64,000 bases of DNA, taken from Acidobacteriota bacterium. Its GTDB lineage: Bacteria > Acidobacteriota > JAAYUB01. The notes beneath the pieces were generated by a model. That model ran no database searches. It was not told the origin of the DNA and saw nothing but the letters and a program-made list of their open reading frames with translations. The translations under genes and the position numbers were made by a program. Where the stretch lies: contig JAGNHB010000001.1 in assembly GCA_018001935.1 (NCBI GenBank), positions 1 to 64,000 of the forward strand, given 5' to 3'. Shown here piece by piece: positions 34,359 to 41,931 of this stretch (the first letter of the stretch is position 1; each line of letters begins with the position of its first letter).

Positions 34359-35386
34359 CGCCGGTCCTCGAAGAGGGAGATGCCGTAGCGCAGGGAGAGG
34401 CGCTCCATGACGGGGATGAGCTTGCGCACGTGCAGGGCGCTGGCCAGGTAGCTCCCCACGATGAGGGGGAAGCGCGGCCGGGGCGCCAGGCAGTTCGCGC
34501 ACTCGGGGAAGGCCTCCGGGCGCCCCTCGAGGTGGGCCCGGCGCATGGCCTGCATCGTCTCGTTGTTCCAGATCTCGGCCAGGGGCTTCTTGGCCACGTT
34601 GCCGACAGGCTGGGCGGTCCAGGCGTGGCAGCACGGGAAGACGTCGCCATTCTCCTCGATGTAGACCGGGCCCTGCCAGAGGAAGTAGCAGGGGTTCTTG
34701 CGCTTGGCCGGCTGGTGCTTGCGCTCCTCGAGGCCGACGCCCTCCACGCAGATCTCGTCCTCCTTGATCCGGACGGCGTCCACGCCGGGGAGGCGCCACA
34801 TCCTCCGGTAATCCGCCACCTGGTGGCGGTTGGCCGGCAGGCGGACCATCTGGAGGGCCACCCCCGTCCGGCTCTTCCGCTCCACCTTCCGCTTCAGGAA
34901 GTGGAGGATGTTGGCGCGGACCTTGGCGAAGTCGGCCCCGACCCGGTACTGCTCGTACACCTCGGGGGTCGTCCCGTCGAAGGCGATGATGAGGTAGTCC
35001 AGGCCGCTGTCCAGCAGAGCCTCGGTGCGGTCGGCGTCCAGCAGGGTGGCGTTGGTGGAGAGGAGGGTGTAGATCCGCTTTTCGCGGCAGTAGCGGACCA
35101 TCTCGAAGATCCGCGGGTTGAGCAGCGGCTCGCCGCCGCCGTAGGGGATGACGCACTCGAAGTATGGGGCGCCCTCGTCCACGATCTTCGTGAAGAGGTC
35201 AAAGTCGATGTCCCGGTTGCCGAACTCGGAGATGGCCCGGGGGCACATGGGGCAGCGCAGGTTGCAGCGGGACGTGCTGGAGATGGCGGCCCACAGGGGC
35301 AGGCCGGGGCAAACCGTCTTCCGGCGCAGGTAGCTGAGCAGGAGGCGGAGGCGGTGGGCGGACTTGGTCTTGGGGCGGACGTTCAA
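34355..35386 (-). CDS. Radical SAM/SPASM protein
   Basis: About 343 residues from a TTG at 35386 with AGGAAA upstream. A GTG at 35446 would add 20 residues encoded by the repeat at 35417-35443, so it is rejected. The cluster motif CNLRCPMCPRA is at about residue 42, followed by PYGGGEPLLNPRIFEM. The C-terminal SPASM region has several Cys (CYFLWQGPVYIEENGDVFPC, CHAW, CANC) for auxiliary clusters. Family members modify peptides or sugars. Paired with the B12 radical SAM gene by a 4-base overlap; no precursor peptide gene was found beside it. Confidence 0.85.
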   Translation of the reverse strand: MNVRPKTKSAHRLRLLLSYLRRKTVCPGLPLWAAISSTSRCNLRCPMCPRAISEFGNRDIDFDLFTKIVDEGAPYFECVIPYGGGEPLLNPRIFEMVRYCREKRIYTLLSTNATLLDADRTEALLDSGLDYLIIAFDGTTPEVYEQYRVGADFAKVRANILHFLKRKVERKSRTGVALQMVRLPANRHQVADYRRMWRLPGVDAVRIKEDEICVEGVGLEERKHQPAKRKNPCYFLWQGPVYIEENGDVFPCCHAWTAQPVGNVAKKPLAEIWNNETMQAMRRAHLEGRPEAFPECANCLAPRPRFPLIVGSYLASALHVRKLIPVMERLSLRYGISLFEDRR

Positions 35387-35416
35387 CGCTGATTTCCTGT
35401 AGGGGACGGTTCGGAA

Positions 35417-35443
35417 CCCCGAACCACACGAACCACACGAACG
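35417..35443. repeat. CACGAACCA word repeat
   Basis: Three units of the type CGAACCACA in a row. Same word family as 18979-19036. It lies just upstream of the SPASM gene and is translated only if an unlikely upstream GTG is used. Confidence 0.55.
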
Positions 35444-35540
35444 CACAAGGGCGGATCATACCACGAACGGCCCGGGATTCCCACCTTTGGAGAAAAGAGT
35501 TCGTATGGAAGGCAGGTGAGTTGAAAGTGACGCCAATGGG

Positions 35541-35906
35541 TCAGAGAGGGAGGGACCGAATCCGTATTCGCTTCTCTTCAAGCACCACGATGCTCCCTTT
35601 GACCAAGTGTTCAGTGATCGAAGGCAGGTTGCGGGTAAGAAGGGCCAGTTGATTCTCTGGCCGTCGATCGGATTCTCGTCGAAAGAGGATGATCGAAGGC
35701 ATTGTCGATCTCAATACGGCGAGAATGGTACCGAAATCGGTATCAGCTGAAACAAGAATCCGTCCTTCCAGTGCGGCCAGGTCGAAGATGGTCTGGTCTG
35801 CAGAGTTCTGAAGGTTCAGATCCCGGACATGTACGGAATCGTGCCCAGCTTCACTCAACAACAGGGCCAGGCGGGGAGACAGCGCATTGTCTATCAGGAA
35901 TCTCAT
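35541..35906 (-). CDS. DUF5615 PIN-like toxin
   Basis: About 121 residues. MRFLIDNALSPRLALLLSEA, HVRDLNLQNSADQTIFDLA and RILVSADTDFGTIL give the DUF5615 pattern, a PIN-like fold with acidic residues at Asp6, Asp28 and Asp56. Predicted RNase toxin of a type II system. The start overlaps the DUF433 stop (ATGA). Codon use is more A+T-rich than most of the window, suggesting recent transfer. Confidence 0.88.
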   Translation of the reverse strand: MRFLIDNALSPRLALLLSEAGHDSVHVRDLNLQNSADQTIFDLAALEGRILVSADTDFGTILAVLRSTMPSIILFRRESDRRPENQLALLTRNLPSITEHLVKGSIVVLEEKRIRIRSLPL

Positions 35907-36133
35907 GAGGTGGCCAGAACGGGAATCGCCTTCTCCGCAACCGCCATGGATGCAAAGTGAAGGGCTTCCTGAATATCCTCGATCTGAAGGTCAGGATAGG
36001 CTGCAAGAATCTCTTCAGAGGTCATTGCATCCGCTACCATCCCAACTACCGTGGCGACAGGAATCCTGAGCCCCCGGATACAGGGTACCCCTCCCATCTG
36101 GCCAGGGTTGACAGTGATTCGAGTGAATTCCAC
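35903..36133 (-). CDS. DUF433 antitoxin
   Basis: About 76 residues. A GTG start at 36133 is preferred over the ATG at 36148: it has GGGAGG at the right distance and gives the family's usual start EFTRITVNPGQMGGVPCIRG. RIPVATVVGMVADAMTSEEI is the conserved helix-turn-helix-like part. DUF433 genes are the usual upstream partners of DUF5615. An extended -10 (TGATATGAT, about 36165-36173) lies upstream. Confidence 0.87.
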   Translation of the reverse strand: MEFTRITVNPGQMGGVPCIRGLRIPVATVVGMVADAMTSEEILAAYPDLQIEDIQEALHFASMAVAEKAIPVLATS

Positions 36134-36182
36134 AAGAACCTCCCTCATTACTCTGCAACTATCATATCATGCTCCGCGATTT

Positions 36183-37631
36183 TTAGTTTTCCGAGGTTTG
36201 AGATTCGATGGCGGGGAGAGGTTCTCGAGACGGTTGCGGAGGGGTTTCGAGGAGCAGTTTCAGGGCGGCGGCCCAGAGGGCGAGGGTGGCCAGCGGGAGG
36301 ACCCCGAATTCCCGGAGGAACTTCAGGCCCGGGAGCTGTTCCACCGCCATGACCACGGCGTAGCACAGGAGGAGGAGGTTCAGCCCGGGACCGGTGCGGG
36401 GCGCGCCCCGGCGCTCCCACGCCCAGGCGATCAGACCGGTCACCAGGGGGAGGGCCAGGGCGTAGTAGTGTGGCTTGCAGGTGGGCATGGCCGGGACCGC
36501 GACGGCGAGCAGGGCGCCGATCGCCAGCAGGTCGCGCGCCGGGCGGGGGCCGCCGGGCGGTTCCCGCCACCCCCAGGCCCACAGGGTCGTGACGGCGAGG
36601 GCCGCCGCCAGGGCGGCGCCGAACCACCGGTAGCCGTCCGGCATCACCGGCGGGCGGGCGGCGGGGTCGGGGTGGAGCGCCTTGAACAGCGACACCCCGT
36701 AGGAGGGGAAGTTGCCGGGGACCACGTCCAGCTCGAGGCGGATCTCGGGGACCATCTCCCCGGTGAGCAGCCCCTTCAGGCGAAGTTCGTAGAAGTCGCG
36801 GGTCAGCTCGACGGCTCGGGAAGGACCCACCAGCACGGCGGGAATCACGACCAGCCCCAGGGCCAGCCCCGCCAGGAAACCGCCCGCCGCTCGCCACCGG
36901 CGTTTCCAGAGCGCGGCCAGGAGCACGGCCCCCAGGTAGGGCTTGACGCAGGCGCCCAGCCCCAGCCAGAGGCCCGCCCACGCGAAACGCCCCGAGAGCC
37001 AGCCGGCGGCGAAACCCGCCATGCCCAGCAGCAGGAGGGTGTTGGGCTGCCCCCGGACCAGGCTGAAGCCGACCGGCACGACGCACGCCAGCAGGGGGAA
37101 GAGCCGCAGCCGCCACCAGGGCCGGCCGGAGGGCGGCGGGTCGTGCAGGCGCGGGACCCCCCATGCCCGCTCGAGACCCCTGGCGGCCAGGTGGAGGGCG
37201 AAAACCAGGGCCGCCAGGCCGAGAGCGTACCAGACCGCCACCGCCACCGGGTAGGTGACCCAGCCGTCCGCGCGGGTGGCGCCGGCGGCGTCGGGGGGGA
37301 CCGCCAGGGGCGCCAGGAGGATGGCCATCAGCGGCGGGTAGTGATAGTGCCAGCTGTTGGTGTCCTTCACGAGGTAGGGGTTGTCCCCGGCGCGCACGGC
37401 CCAGGCGGCCCGGAAGTAGACGTCGGCGTCGGTGCGGCGGGTTTTCAGGTAAGCGGACCGGAGTACGGTGAGCGCCCCGAAAGCGAGGCTGACCAGCAGG
37501 ACCAGGACCAGCCCGGTCTTTTCCCAGCCGTTGAGCCGGTCCACGGAAGGGAGGGCAGAGCGGGCGCCCGGCCTTCTCAGAGGGGCTGGCTGAGGACAGT
37601 CGGGCTCTGCTGTGCGTTTCGCGTTACCCAT
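36183..37631 (-). CDS. GT87-family membrane glycosyltransferase (DUF2029)
   Basis: About 482 residues from the ATG at 37631. About ten membrane helices. The first periplasmic loop RTDADVYFRAAWAVRAGDNP with YHYPPLMAILLAPLAVPP is the GT87 signature; in the family the Asp is catalytic and polyprenyl-phosphomannose is the donor. Probably acts in envelope glycan assembly. Monocistronic, divergent from the permease pair. Confidence 0.85.
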   Translation of the reverse strand: MGNAKRTAEPDCPQPAPLRRPGARSALPSVDRLNGWEKTGLVLVLLVSLAFGALTVLRSAYLKTRRTDADVYFRAAWAVRAGDNPYLVKDTNSWHYHYPPLMAILLAPLAVPPDAAGATRADGWVTYPVAVAVWYALGLAALVFALHLAARGLERAWGVPRLHDPPPSGRPWWRLRLFPLLACVVPVGFSLVRGQPNTLLLLGMAGFAAGWLSGRFAWAGLWLGLGACVKPYLGAVLLAALWKRRWRAAGGFLAGLALGLVVIPAVLVGPSRAVELTRDFYELRLKGLLTGEMVPEIRLELDVVPGNFPSYGVSLFKALHPDPAARPPVMPDGYRWFGAALAAALAVTTLWAWGWREPPGGPRPARDLLAIGALLAVAVPAMPTCKPHYYALALPLVTGLIAWAWERRGAPRTGPGLNLLLLCYAVVMAVEQLPGLKFLREFGVLPLATLALWAAALKLLLETPPQPSREPLPAIESQTSEN

Positions 37632-37695
37632 GGCTCTCTCCGGCCGACAGGGTAGCACTAAAGGGGGGAGAGAATCCAGAAGACAGGAGAAGGGA

Positions 37696-37758
37696 GTCCG
37701 ACGAGTCTGACAAGTCTGACAAGTCCGACAAGTCCGACAAGTCGGACAAGTCGGACAC
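37696..37758. repeat. Seven 9-base units (GTCYGACAA type)
   Basis: Exactly seven consecutive 9-base units (GTCCGACGA, GTCTGACAA twice, GTCCGACAA twice, GTCGGACAA, GTCGGACAC). It lies in the 280-base gap between divergent genes. The same kind of array is at 46573-46644. Confidence 0.85.
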
Positions 37759-37826
37759 CCCTGCTTCAGCGGCCCTTCCCGCTTCTCTCCCCGCTCCCTG
37801 GCTCCGGTCTCCTTTCCCGTCCTGCG

Positions 37827-37852
37827 GCCTTCAGCCCACAGCCTTCAGGCTT
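37827..37852. repeat. Heptamer words related to the 3'-end module
   Basis: CTTCAGCCCACAGCCTTCAGG is the heptamer family (inverse of CTGTGGG/CTGAAGG) without an adjacent hexamer array. It lies about 60 bases before the permease start. Confidence 0.5.
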
Positions 37853-37911
37853 CTGGAACATTCTTCCCCCCTCCGCCGTATAAAGCGCTTGAATCGGGTG
37901 AAGGAGCGTTC

Positions 37912-39213
37912 ATGGCATCCACGGACATGGTCATCCCCAACGGGCGCGTGCGTCGGTTCCACCGGGTCCCGGTCCTCAGCGCCTTCCCCGTCTTCTGGGA
38001 GGCGCTGAAAATCGCCCTCTTCTCCATCTTCAGCAACAAGCTCCGGTCCTTCCTCACCCTCATCGGCATCATCATCGGGGTGGCGTCGGTGGTGGTGGTC
38101 GGGGCGTTCATCAGCGGCATGGAACTCTACGTCACCGAGAACATCACCAGCATCCTGGGGAGTCACTCCTTCATCGTCGCGAAGGTGGCGGGGATGAACA
38201 TGAGCCGGGAGGAGTGGGAGCGCCGCATGCGAACCCACCGGGACATCCTGGGGAGCGACTACGAGGAGGTCCTCCGGAAGTCGAGGCTGGCCAAGGCGGT
38301 GGCCGTGGACACGGGCACCAGCGCCAGCATACACCTCAAGGGCAAGGACCTCTGGGATGTCCGTTTCATCGGGGCCACGGCCAACATCCACGAGATCAGC
38401 AATATCTCGGTCGAGGCGGGGCGGTTCTTCCAGCCGTTCGAGGTGGAACGCGCACGCCCCGTCTGCGTGGTGGGGTGGAACCTGGTCAACGAGTTCTTCC
38501 AGAACGTGGACCCCATCGGGAAGACCCTGAAGGTGAGGGAAGTGGAGTTCACCATTGTCGGGGTGCTCACGAAGCGGGGGAGTTTCCTCGGGATGAACAT
38601 GGACAACCTGATGTACATCCCCTACACGGTGTTCCAGAAGATCTTCGGCCTGCGGCGCGGGCTGACCCTGCGCGTCAAGACGACGCCCGAGAACTTCGAG
38701 GACTGCCAGGAGGAGGTGCGCCGGATCCTCCGGGCCAAGCGCCACCTCGCGTTCACCCGCGCCGACGACTTCGACATCATGTCCACCGACGAGATCAACC
38801 AGCAGGTGGAGGGCTTCGCCGGGGTGGTGGCCATGGTGGTCACCCCTGTGACCCTCATCGCCCTCCTGGTGGGGGGGATCGTCATCATGAACATCATGCT
38901 GGTCTCCGTCACCGAGCGGACCCGGGAGATCGGCATCCGGAAAGCCATCGGGGCGAGGCGGCGCGACGTGCTCCTCCAGTTCCTCCTGGAGGCGGGGATC
39001 CTGGGCATGTGCGGGGGCGGCCTCGGCATCCTGGGCGCCTGGACCCTCTGCGCGGCCATGACGGCGGCCCTGGGATTCGCGTTGAGCATCACCAGCGGCT
39101 ACATCATCCTGGCCCTGACGGTGTCGGGCGGGATCGGGATCCTGGCGGGGTTGTACCCCGCCGCCAAGGCCTCCAAGCTGGACCCCATCCGGGCCTTGTC
39201 GTACGAAACCTGA
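37912..39213 (+). CDS. FtsX/MacB-type ABC transporter permease
   Basis: About 433 residues with the four-helix MacB-like layout. TM1 (LRSFLTLIGIIIGVASVVVV) precedes a large periplasmic domain (about 60-290), followed by three C-terminal helices beginning near VAMVVTPVTLIALLVGGIVI. The motif ERTREIGIRKAIGARRRDVL is diagnostic. Such permeases do mechanotransmission or export with a separate ATPase. No ATPase or MacA-type adaptor gene is adjacent. Followed after 13 bases by a second permease. Confidence 0.88.
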   Translation: MASTDMVIPNGRVRRFHRVPVLSAFPVFWEALKIALFSIFSNKLRSFLTLIGIIIGVASVVVVGAFISGMELYVTENITSILGSHSFIVAKVAGMNMSREEWERRMRTHRDILGSDYEEVLRKSRLAKAVAVDTGTSASIHLKGKDLWDVRFIGATANIHEISNISVEAGRFFQPFEVERARPVCVVGWNLVNEFFQNVDPIGKTLKVREVEFTIVGVLTKRGSFLGMNMDNLMYIPYTVFQKIFGLRRGLTLRVKTTPENFEDCQEEVRRILRAKRHLAFTRADDFDIMSTDEINQQVEGFAGVVAMVVTPVTLIALLVGGIVIMNIMLVSVTERTREIGIRKAIGARRRDVLLQFLLEAGILGMCGGGLGILGAWTLCAAMTAALGFALSITSGYIILALTVSGGIGILAGLYPAAKASKLDPIRALSYET

Positions 39214-39226
39214 GAGGTGACCGCCC

Positions 39227-40489
39227 ATGATGATGACCCCTGCCCAACGCCGACGCATCTGGCTCGAAAACGTCAGCCAGGCCTTCCAGACCATCCGTTC
39301 CCACAAGTTCCGGTCCTTCCTGACGGTCCTGGGCGTCTTCATCGGGATCGTGACCGTGGTCCTGGTGGCCTCCATCCTGACCGGGATGCGGGGGAACCTG
39401 GTCAAGATGATCGAGCAGTACGGCACCAGCAACATTTACGCCTTCCACCTCGAGACCGGCATCCGCACCGGGCCCCCGTCCCGCCGCGAGTGGCAGCGCA
39501 AGCCCCTCCGGGTGGAATTCGGGGAAACCATACGCCGCCGCTGCCCCGCCGTGGACTCCGTGGGCTATTTCCTCATCCCGCGCAATTTCAGCGGCCCCGT
39601 CAAGTACCAGGGGAACGAGTACAAGGACGGGGAGTTCCGCGGGGTCTCCCCGGGGTACTTCGACACCACCAGCATCGAGATCGCCCTTGGGCGCCCCCTC
39701 AACGAAGCCGACGACGACCACCGGATCCAGAACTGTGTCCTGGGGCCCGAGGTGGCCAAGGCCCTTTTCCCCTTCTCCACCCCGGTGGGGAAGGAGGTCC
39801 TGATCGCCGGCAAGGCCTTCATCGTGGTGGGCGTGGCGGCGAAGCAGAAGACCACCTTCTTCGGCGAGAACGAGGAAGACAACATGATCTACTTCCCCTT
39901 CAAGACGCTGCAGCGGGTTTCCCCCCAGGACGACTGGGTGATGCTGGTCATCAAGGCGAAAGAGGGGATGCTCCAGAAAGCCCTCGACCAGTCGGAGCAG
40001 GTCCTCCGCTCCGAGCGTAAGCTCAAGGCGGCGGACGAGAACGACTTCTCCATGTCCACCTCCGAGTCCATCATCTCCCAGTTCGACAACATCACCGCCG
40101 GCGTCGGGTTGGTGACCATCGCCATCTCCGCCGTAGGCCTGATGGTGGGCGGGATCGGGGTGATGAACATCCTCCTGGTCTCGGTGAAGGAGCGGACGCG
40201 GGAAATCGGGGTGCGGAAGGCCATCGGGGCCCGTCGGAAGGACATCACCATCCAGTTCCTCATCGAGGCCATGACCCTGACGGGGATGGGGGGGCTGGCG
40301 GGGATCCTGGCGGCCACCACGCTCGGGATGCTCATCAGTGCGCTCTTCCCGGCGATCCCGGCGGTGATCCCCCTCTGGGCGGTCACCACCGCACTGGTCC
40401 TGTCCGTCCTCATCGGGCTGGCGTTCGGCGTGTGGCCCGCCACCCGGGCGGCGCGCCTCGACCCCATCGAGTGTCTGCATTACGAGTAG
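39227..40489 (+). CDS. FtsX/MacB-type ABC transporter permease
   Basis: About 420 residues, same layout as the preceding gene: KFRSFLTVLGVFIGIVTVVL as TM1, a periplasmic domain, then GLVTIAISAVGLMVGGIGVM and ERTREIGVRKAIGARRKDIT. The two probably form a heterodimer. A TolC-type gene on the other strand at 41932 could complete a tripartite pump. The stop codon TAG is the first of five TAGs spaced exactly 7 bases apart, the start of the 3'-end repeat module. Confidence 0.88.
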   Translation: MMMTPAQRRRIWLENVSQAFQTIRSHKFRSFLTVLGVFIGIVTVVLVASILTGMRGNLVKMIEQYGTSNIYAFHLETGIRTGPPSRREWQRKPLRVEFGETIRRRCPAVDSVGYFLIPRNFSGPVKYQGNEYKDGEFRGVSPGYFDTTSIEIALGRPLNEADDDHRIQNCVLGPEVAKALFPFSTPVGKEVLIAGKAFIVVGVAAKQKTTFFGENEEDNMIYFPFKTLQRVSPQDDWVMLVIKAKEGMLQKALDQSEQVLRSERKLKAADENDFSMSTSESIISQFDNITAGVGLVTIAISAVGLMVGGIGVMNILLVSVKERTREIGVRKAIGARRKDITIQFLIEAMTLTGMGGLAGILAATTLGMLISALFPAIPAVIPLWAVTTALVLSVLIGLAFGVWPATRAARLDPIECLHYE

Positions 40490-40665
40490 GCTGTAGGCTA
40501 TAGGCTATAGGCTGTAGGGCGGAGGTCTTCTCATCGGTATCGGTATCGGGGTCGCAATCGCAGTTGCCATCGCCATCGCAATCGCCATCGCCATCGGTAT
40601 CGCCATCGGTATCGCCATCGGTATCGCCATCGCAATCGCCATCGGTATCGCAACCGCAACCGCAA
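40487..40665 (+). repeat. 3'-end repeat module of the second permease
   Basis: TAG at 40487 (the stop codon), 40494, 40501, 40508 and 40515 form a perfect heptamer array that puts a stop in every frame. GGGCGGAGGTCTTCTCA follows, then TCGGTA, TCGCAA and TCGCCA hexamers from 40533 to about 40665. The 512-base gap 40490-41001 contains this module and its mirror; the middle (40670-40836) shows nothing but a G+C hairpin word at about 40732-40752. Confidence 0.92.
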
Positions 40666-40836
40666 CCGACAACGACCTCTCCGTACCTGCCGCCTCCCCC
40701 GGGGGTAAAACACCGCGTCGCACGGGTAACCCCGCCCCGAAGGCGGCGGGAGCCCGGTGTTGCCTTCGATCCATATCTCAATAGGAACAAGAAGATGTGG
40801 TATCCGGGGTATTGAGTGAAGAGGGCGAGGGCGGAC

Positions 40837-41004
40837 CCGACTGCGATTGAGACTGCGATGGCGAATACGAGATGGCGATGGCGATGGCGATGGCGATGGC
40901 GATGGCGATACCGATACCGATACCGATACCGATACCGATTCCGATACCGATAGGAGCCCCTCCGGACCTACAGCCTACAGCCCTACAGCCCCCCACAGAG
41001 CCTA
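40837..41004 (-). repeat. 3'-end repeat module of the ankyrin gene, mirror of 40487-40665
   Basis: On the minus strand from the stop TAG (41004): GGCTCTG, GGCTGTAG heptamer words with further TAGs at +19, +27 and +34, then TCCGGAGGGG, TCGGTA and TCGGAA hexamers, and six or more perfect GCCATC units (40871-40906). It faces the permease module tail to tail. Confidence 0.92.
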
Positions 41005-41748
41005 CTTCCCATGGGCTTCCAGGACCTTCACGACTTCCGTGTGCCCGATGTCGGTGGCCAGCGAGAGGGCGGTCTTGCCGTTGTCGTCCGTGGCCTTGGG
41101 GTCGGCCCCGTTGGCGAGGAGGAATTCCACCATGGCCGTCTGGCCGTTGGCGGCGGCCAGGATCAGGGCGGTTTTCCCGTCGTTGCTCCGCGTATCGACC
41201 TTGGCCCCCTTGGCGAGGAGCAGCTTGACCACCTCGATGAAACCGTCGTTGGCCGCGGACATCAGGGCGGTCCACCCCATGTTGGTGCGCGCGTCGGCCC
41301 TCGCGCCTTTTTCCAGGAGAACCTGGACAACCCCCGCCTGGCCGTTGGCGGCGGCGATGATCAGGGCGGTGAACTGGTTCCGGTTCCGGGCTTCCAGGTC
41401 GGCGCCGTTTTCCGCCAGGAGCTTCACGAAGTCGGCGTGACCGTTCCCCGCGCCGTACATGAGGGCCGTGAAGCCGTCCTTGTTGGCGGCGTTGACCTTG
41501 ACGCCCTTGGAGAGGAGCGCCCGGGCAACCTCCACGCTGCCGCCCACCCCCGTGAACATGAGGATGGTCGATCCGTCCTGCAGGGCCAGGTTGGGGTTCC
41601 CGTCCTTCTCGAGCCACTCGGACACCCACGCCGCATTGCCCGACTGGACGTTCTTGAAAGGGTCGTCCTGGTTCGCGGCCGGGTCCTGGGCCGGGGAAAA
41701 GGGCACGAGCAACGCAAGGAACCCGAAGAAAAGAACAACGTTTTTCAT
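41002..41748 (-). CDS. Exported ankyrin-repeat protein
   Basis: About 248 residues. A signal peptide (VVLFFGFLALLVPFSPAQ) is followed by about six 33-residue ankyrin repeats with the usual cores (DGSTILMFTGVGGSVEVARA, DGFTALMYGAGNGHADFVKL, QFTALIIAAANGQAGVVQVL, NDGKTALILAAANGQTAMVE). Ankyrins bind proteins; a periplasmic one may regulate an envelope enzyme. The stop codon is the first unit of the repeat module at 40837-41004. Confidence 0.88.
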   Translation of the reverse strand: MKNVVLFFGFLALLVPFSPAQDPAANQDDPFKNVQSGNAAWVSEWLEKDGNPNLALQDGSTILMFTGVGGSVEVARALLSKGVKVNAANKDGFTALMYGAGNGHADFVKLLAENGADLEARNRNQFTALIIAAANGQAGVVQVLLEKGARADARTNMGWTALMSAANDGFIEVVKLLLAKGAKVDTRSNDGKTALILAAANGQTAMVEFLLANGADPKATDDNGKTALSLATDIGHTEVVKVLEAHGK

Positions 41749-41931
41749 CCTCTATCTCCCTTCATCCTCGTTGAACCGCTCATGCATCACCCCCCCGACG
41801 TTCCCCCGTTTCCCCCTCTCGTCGGTCTGGAGTGCAAACCCGGAACCTTGGCCACGCGCAAATCACTGGCAGAAATTTGTCTATATCACACTTCCCGGCA
41901 GGGAGCAATCGATTTTACGGCGTGAACGGGC

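Noticed and set aside
32479..34650. Minus-strand frame of 723 codons ending in Ala-Ile/Ala-Val repeats
   Set aside because: Out of frame with the radical SAM gene, whose motifs are intact in the other frame; it continues through the hexamer array only because that lacks stops.
35387..35446. 20 extra N-terminal residues for the SPASM protein from a GTG
   Set aside because: They are coded by the CGAACCACA repeat and lack a ribosome-binding site; a TTG at 35386 has AGGAAA.
37696..37758. Possible CRISPR array
   Set aside because: Units are 9 bases with no spacers and no cas genes; plain tandem repeats.
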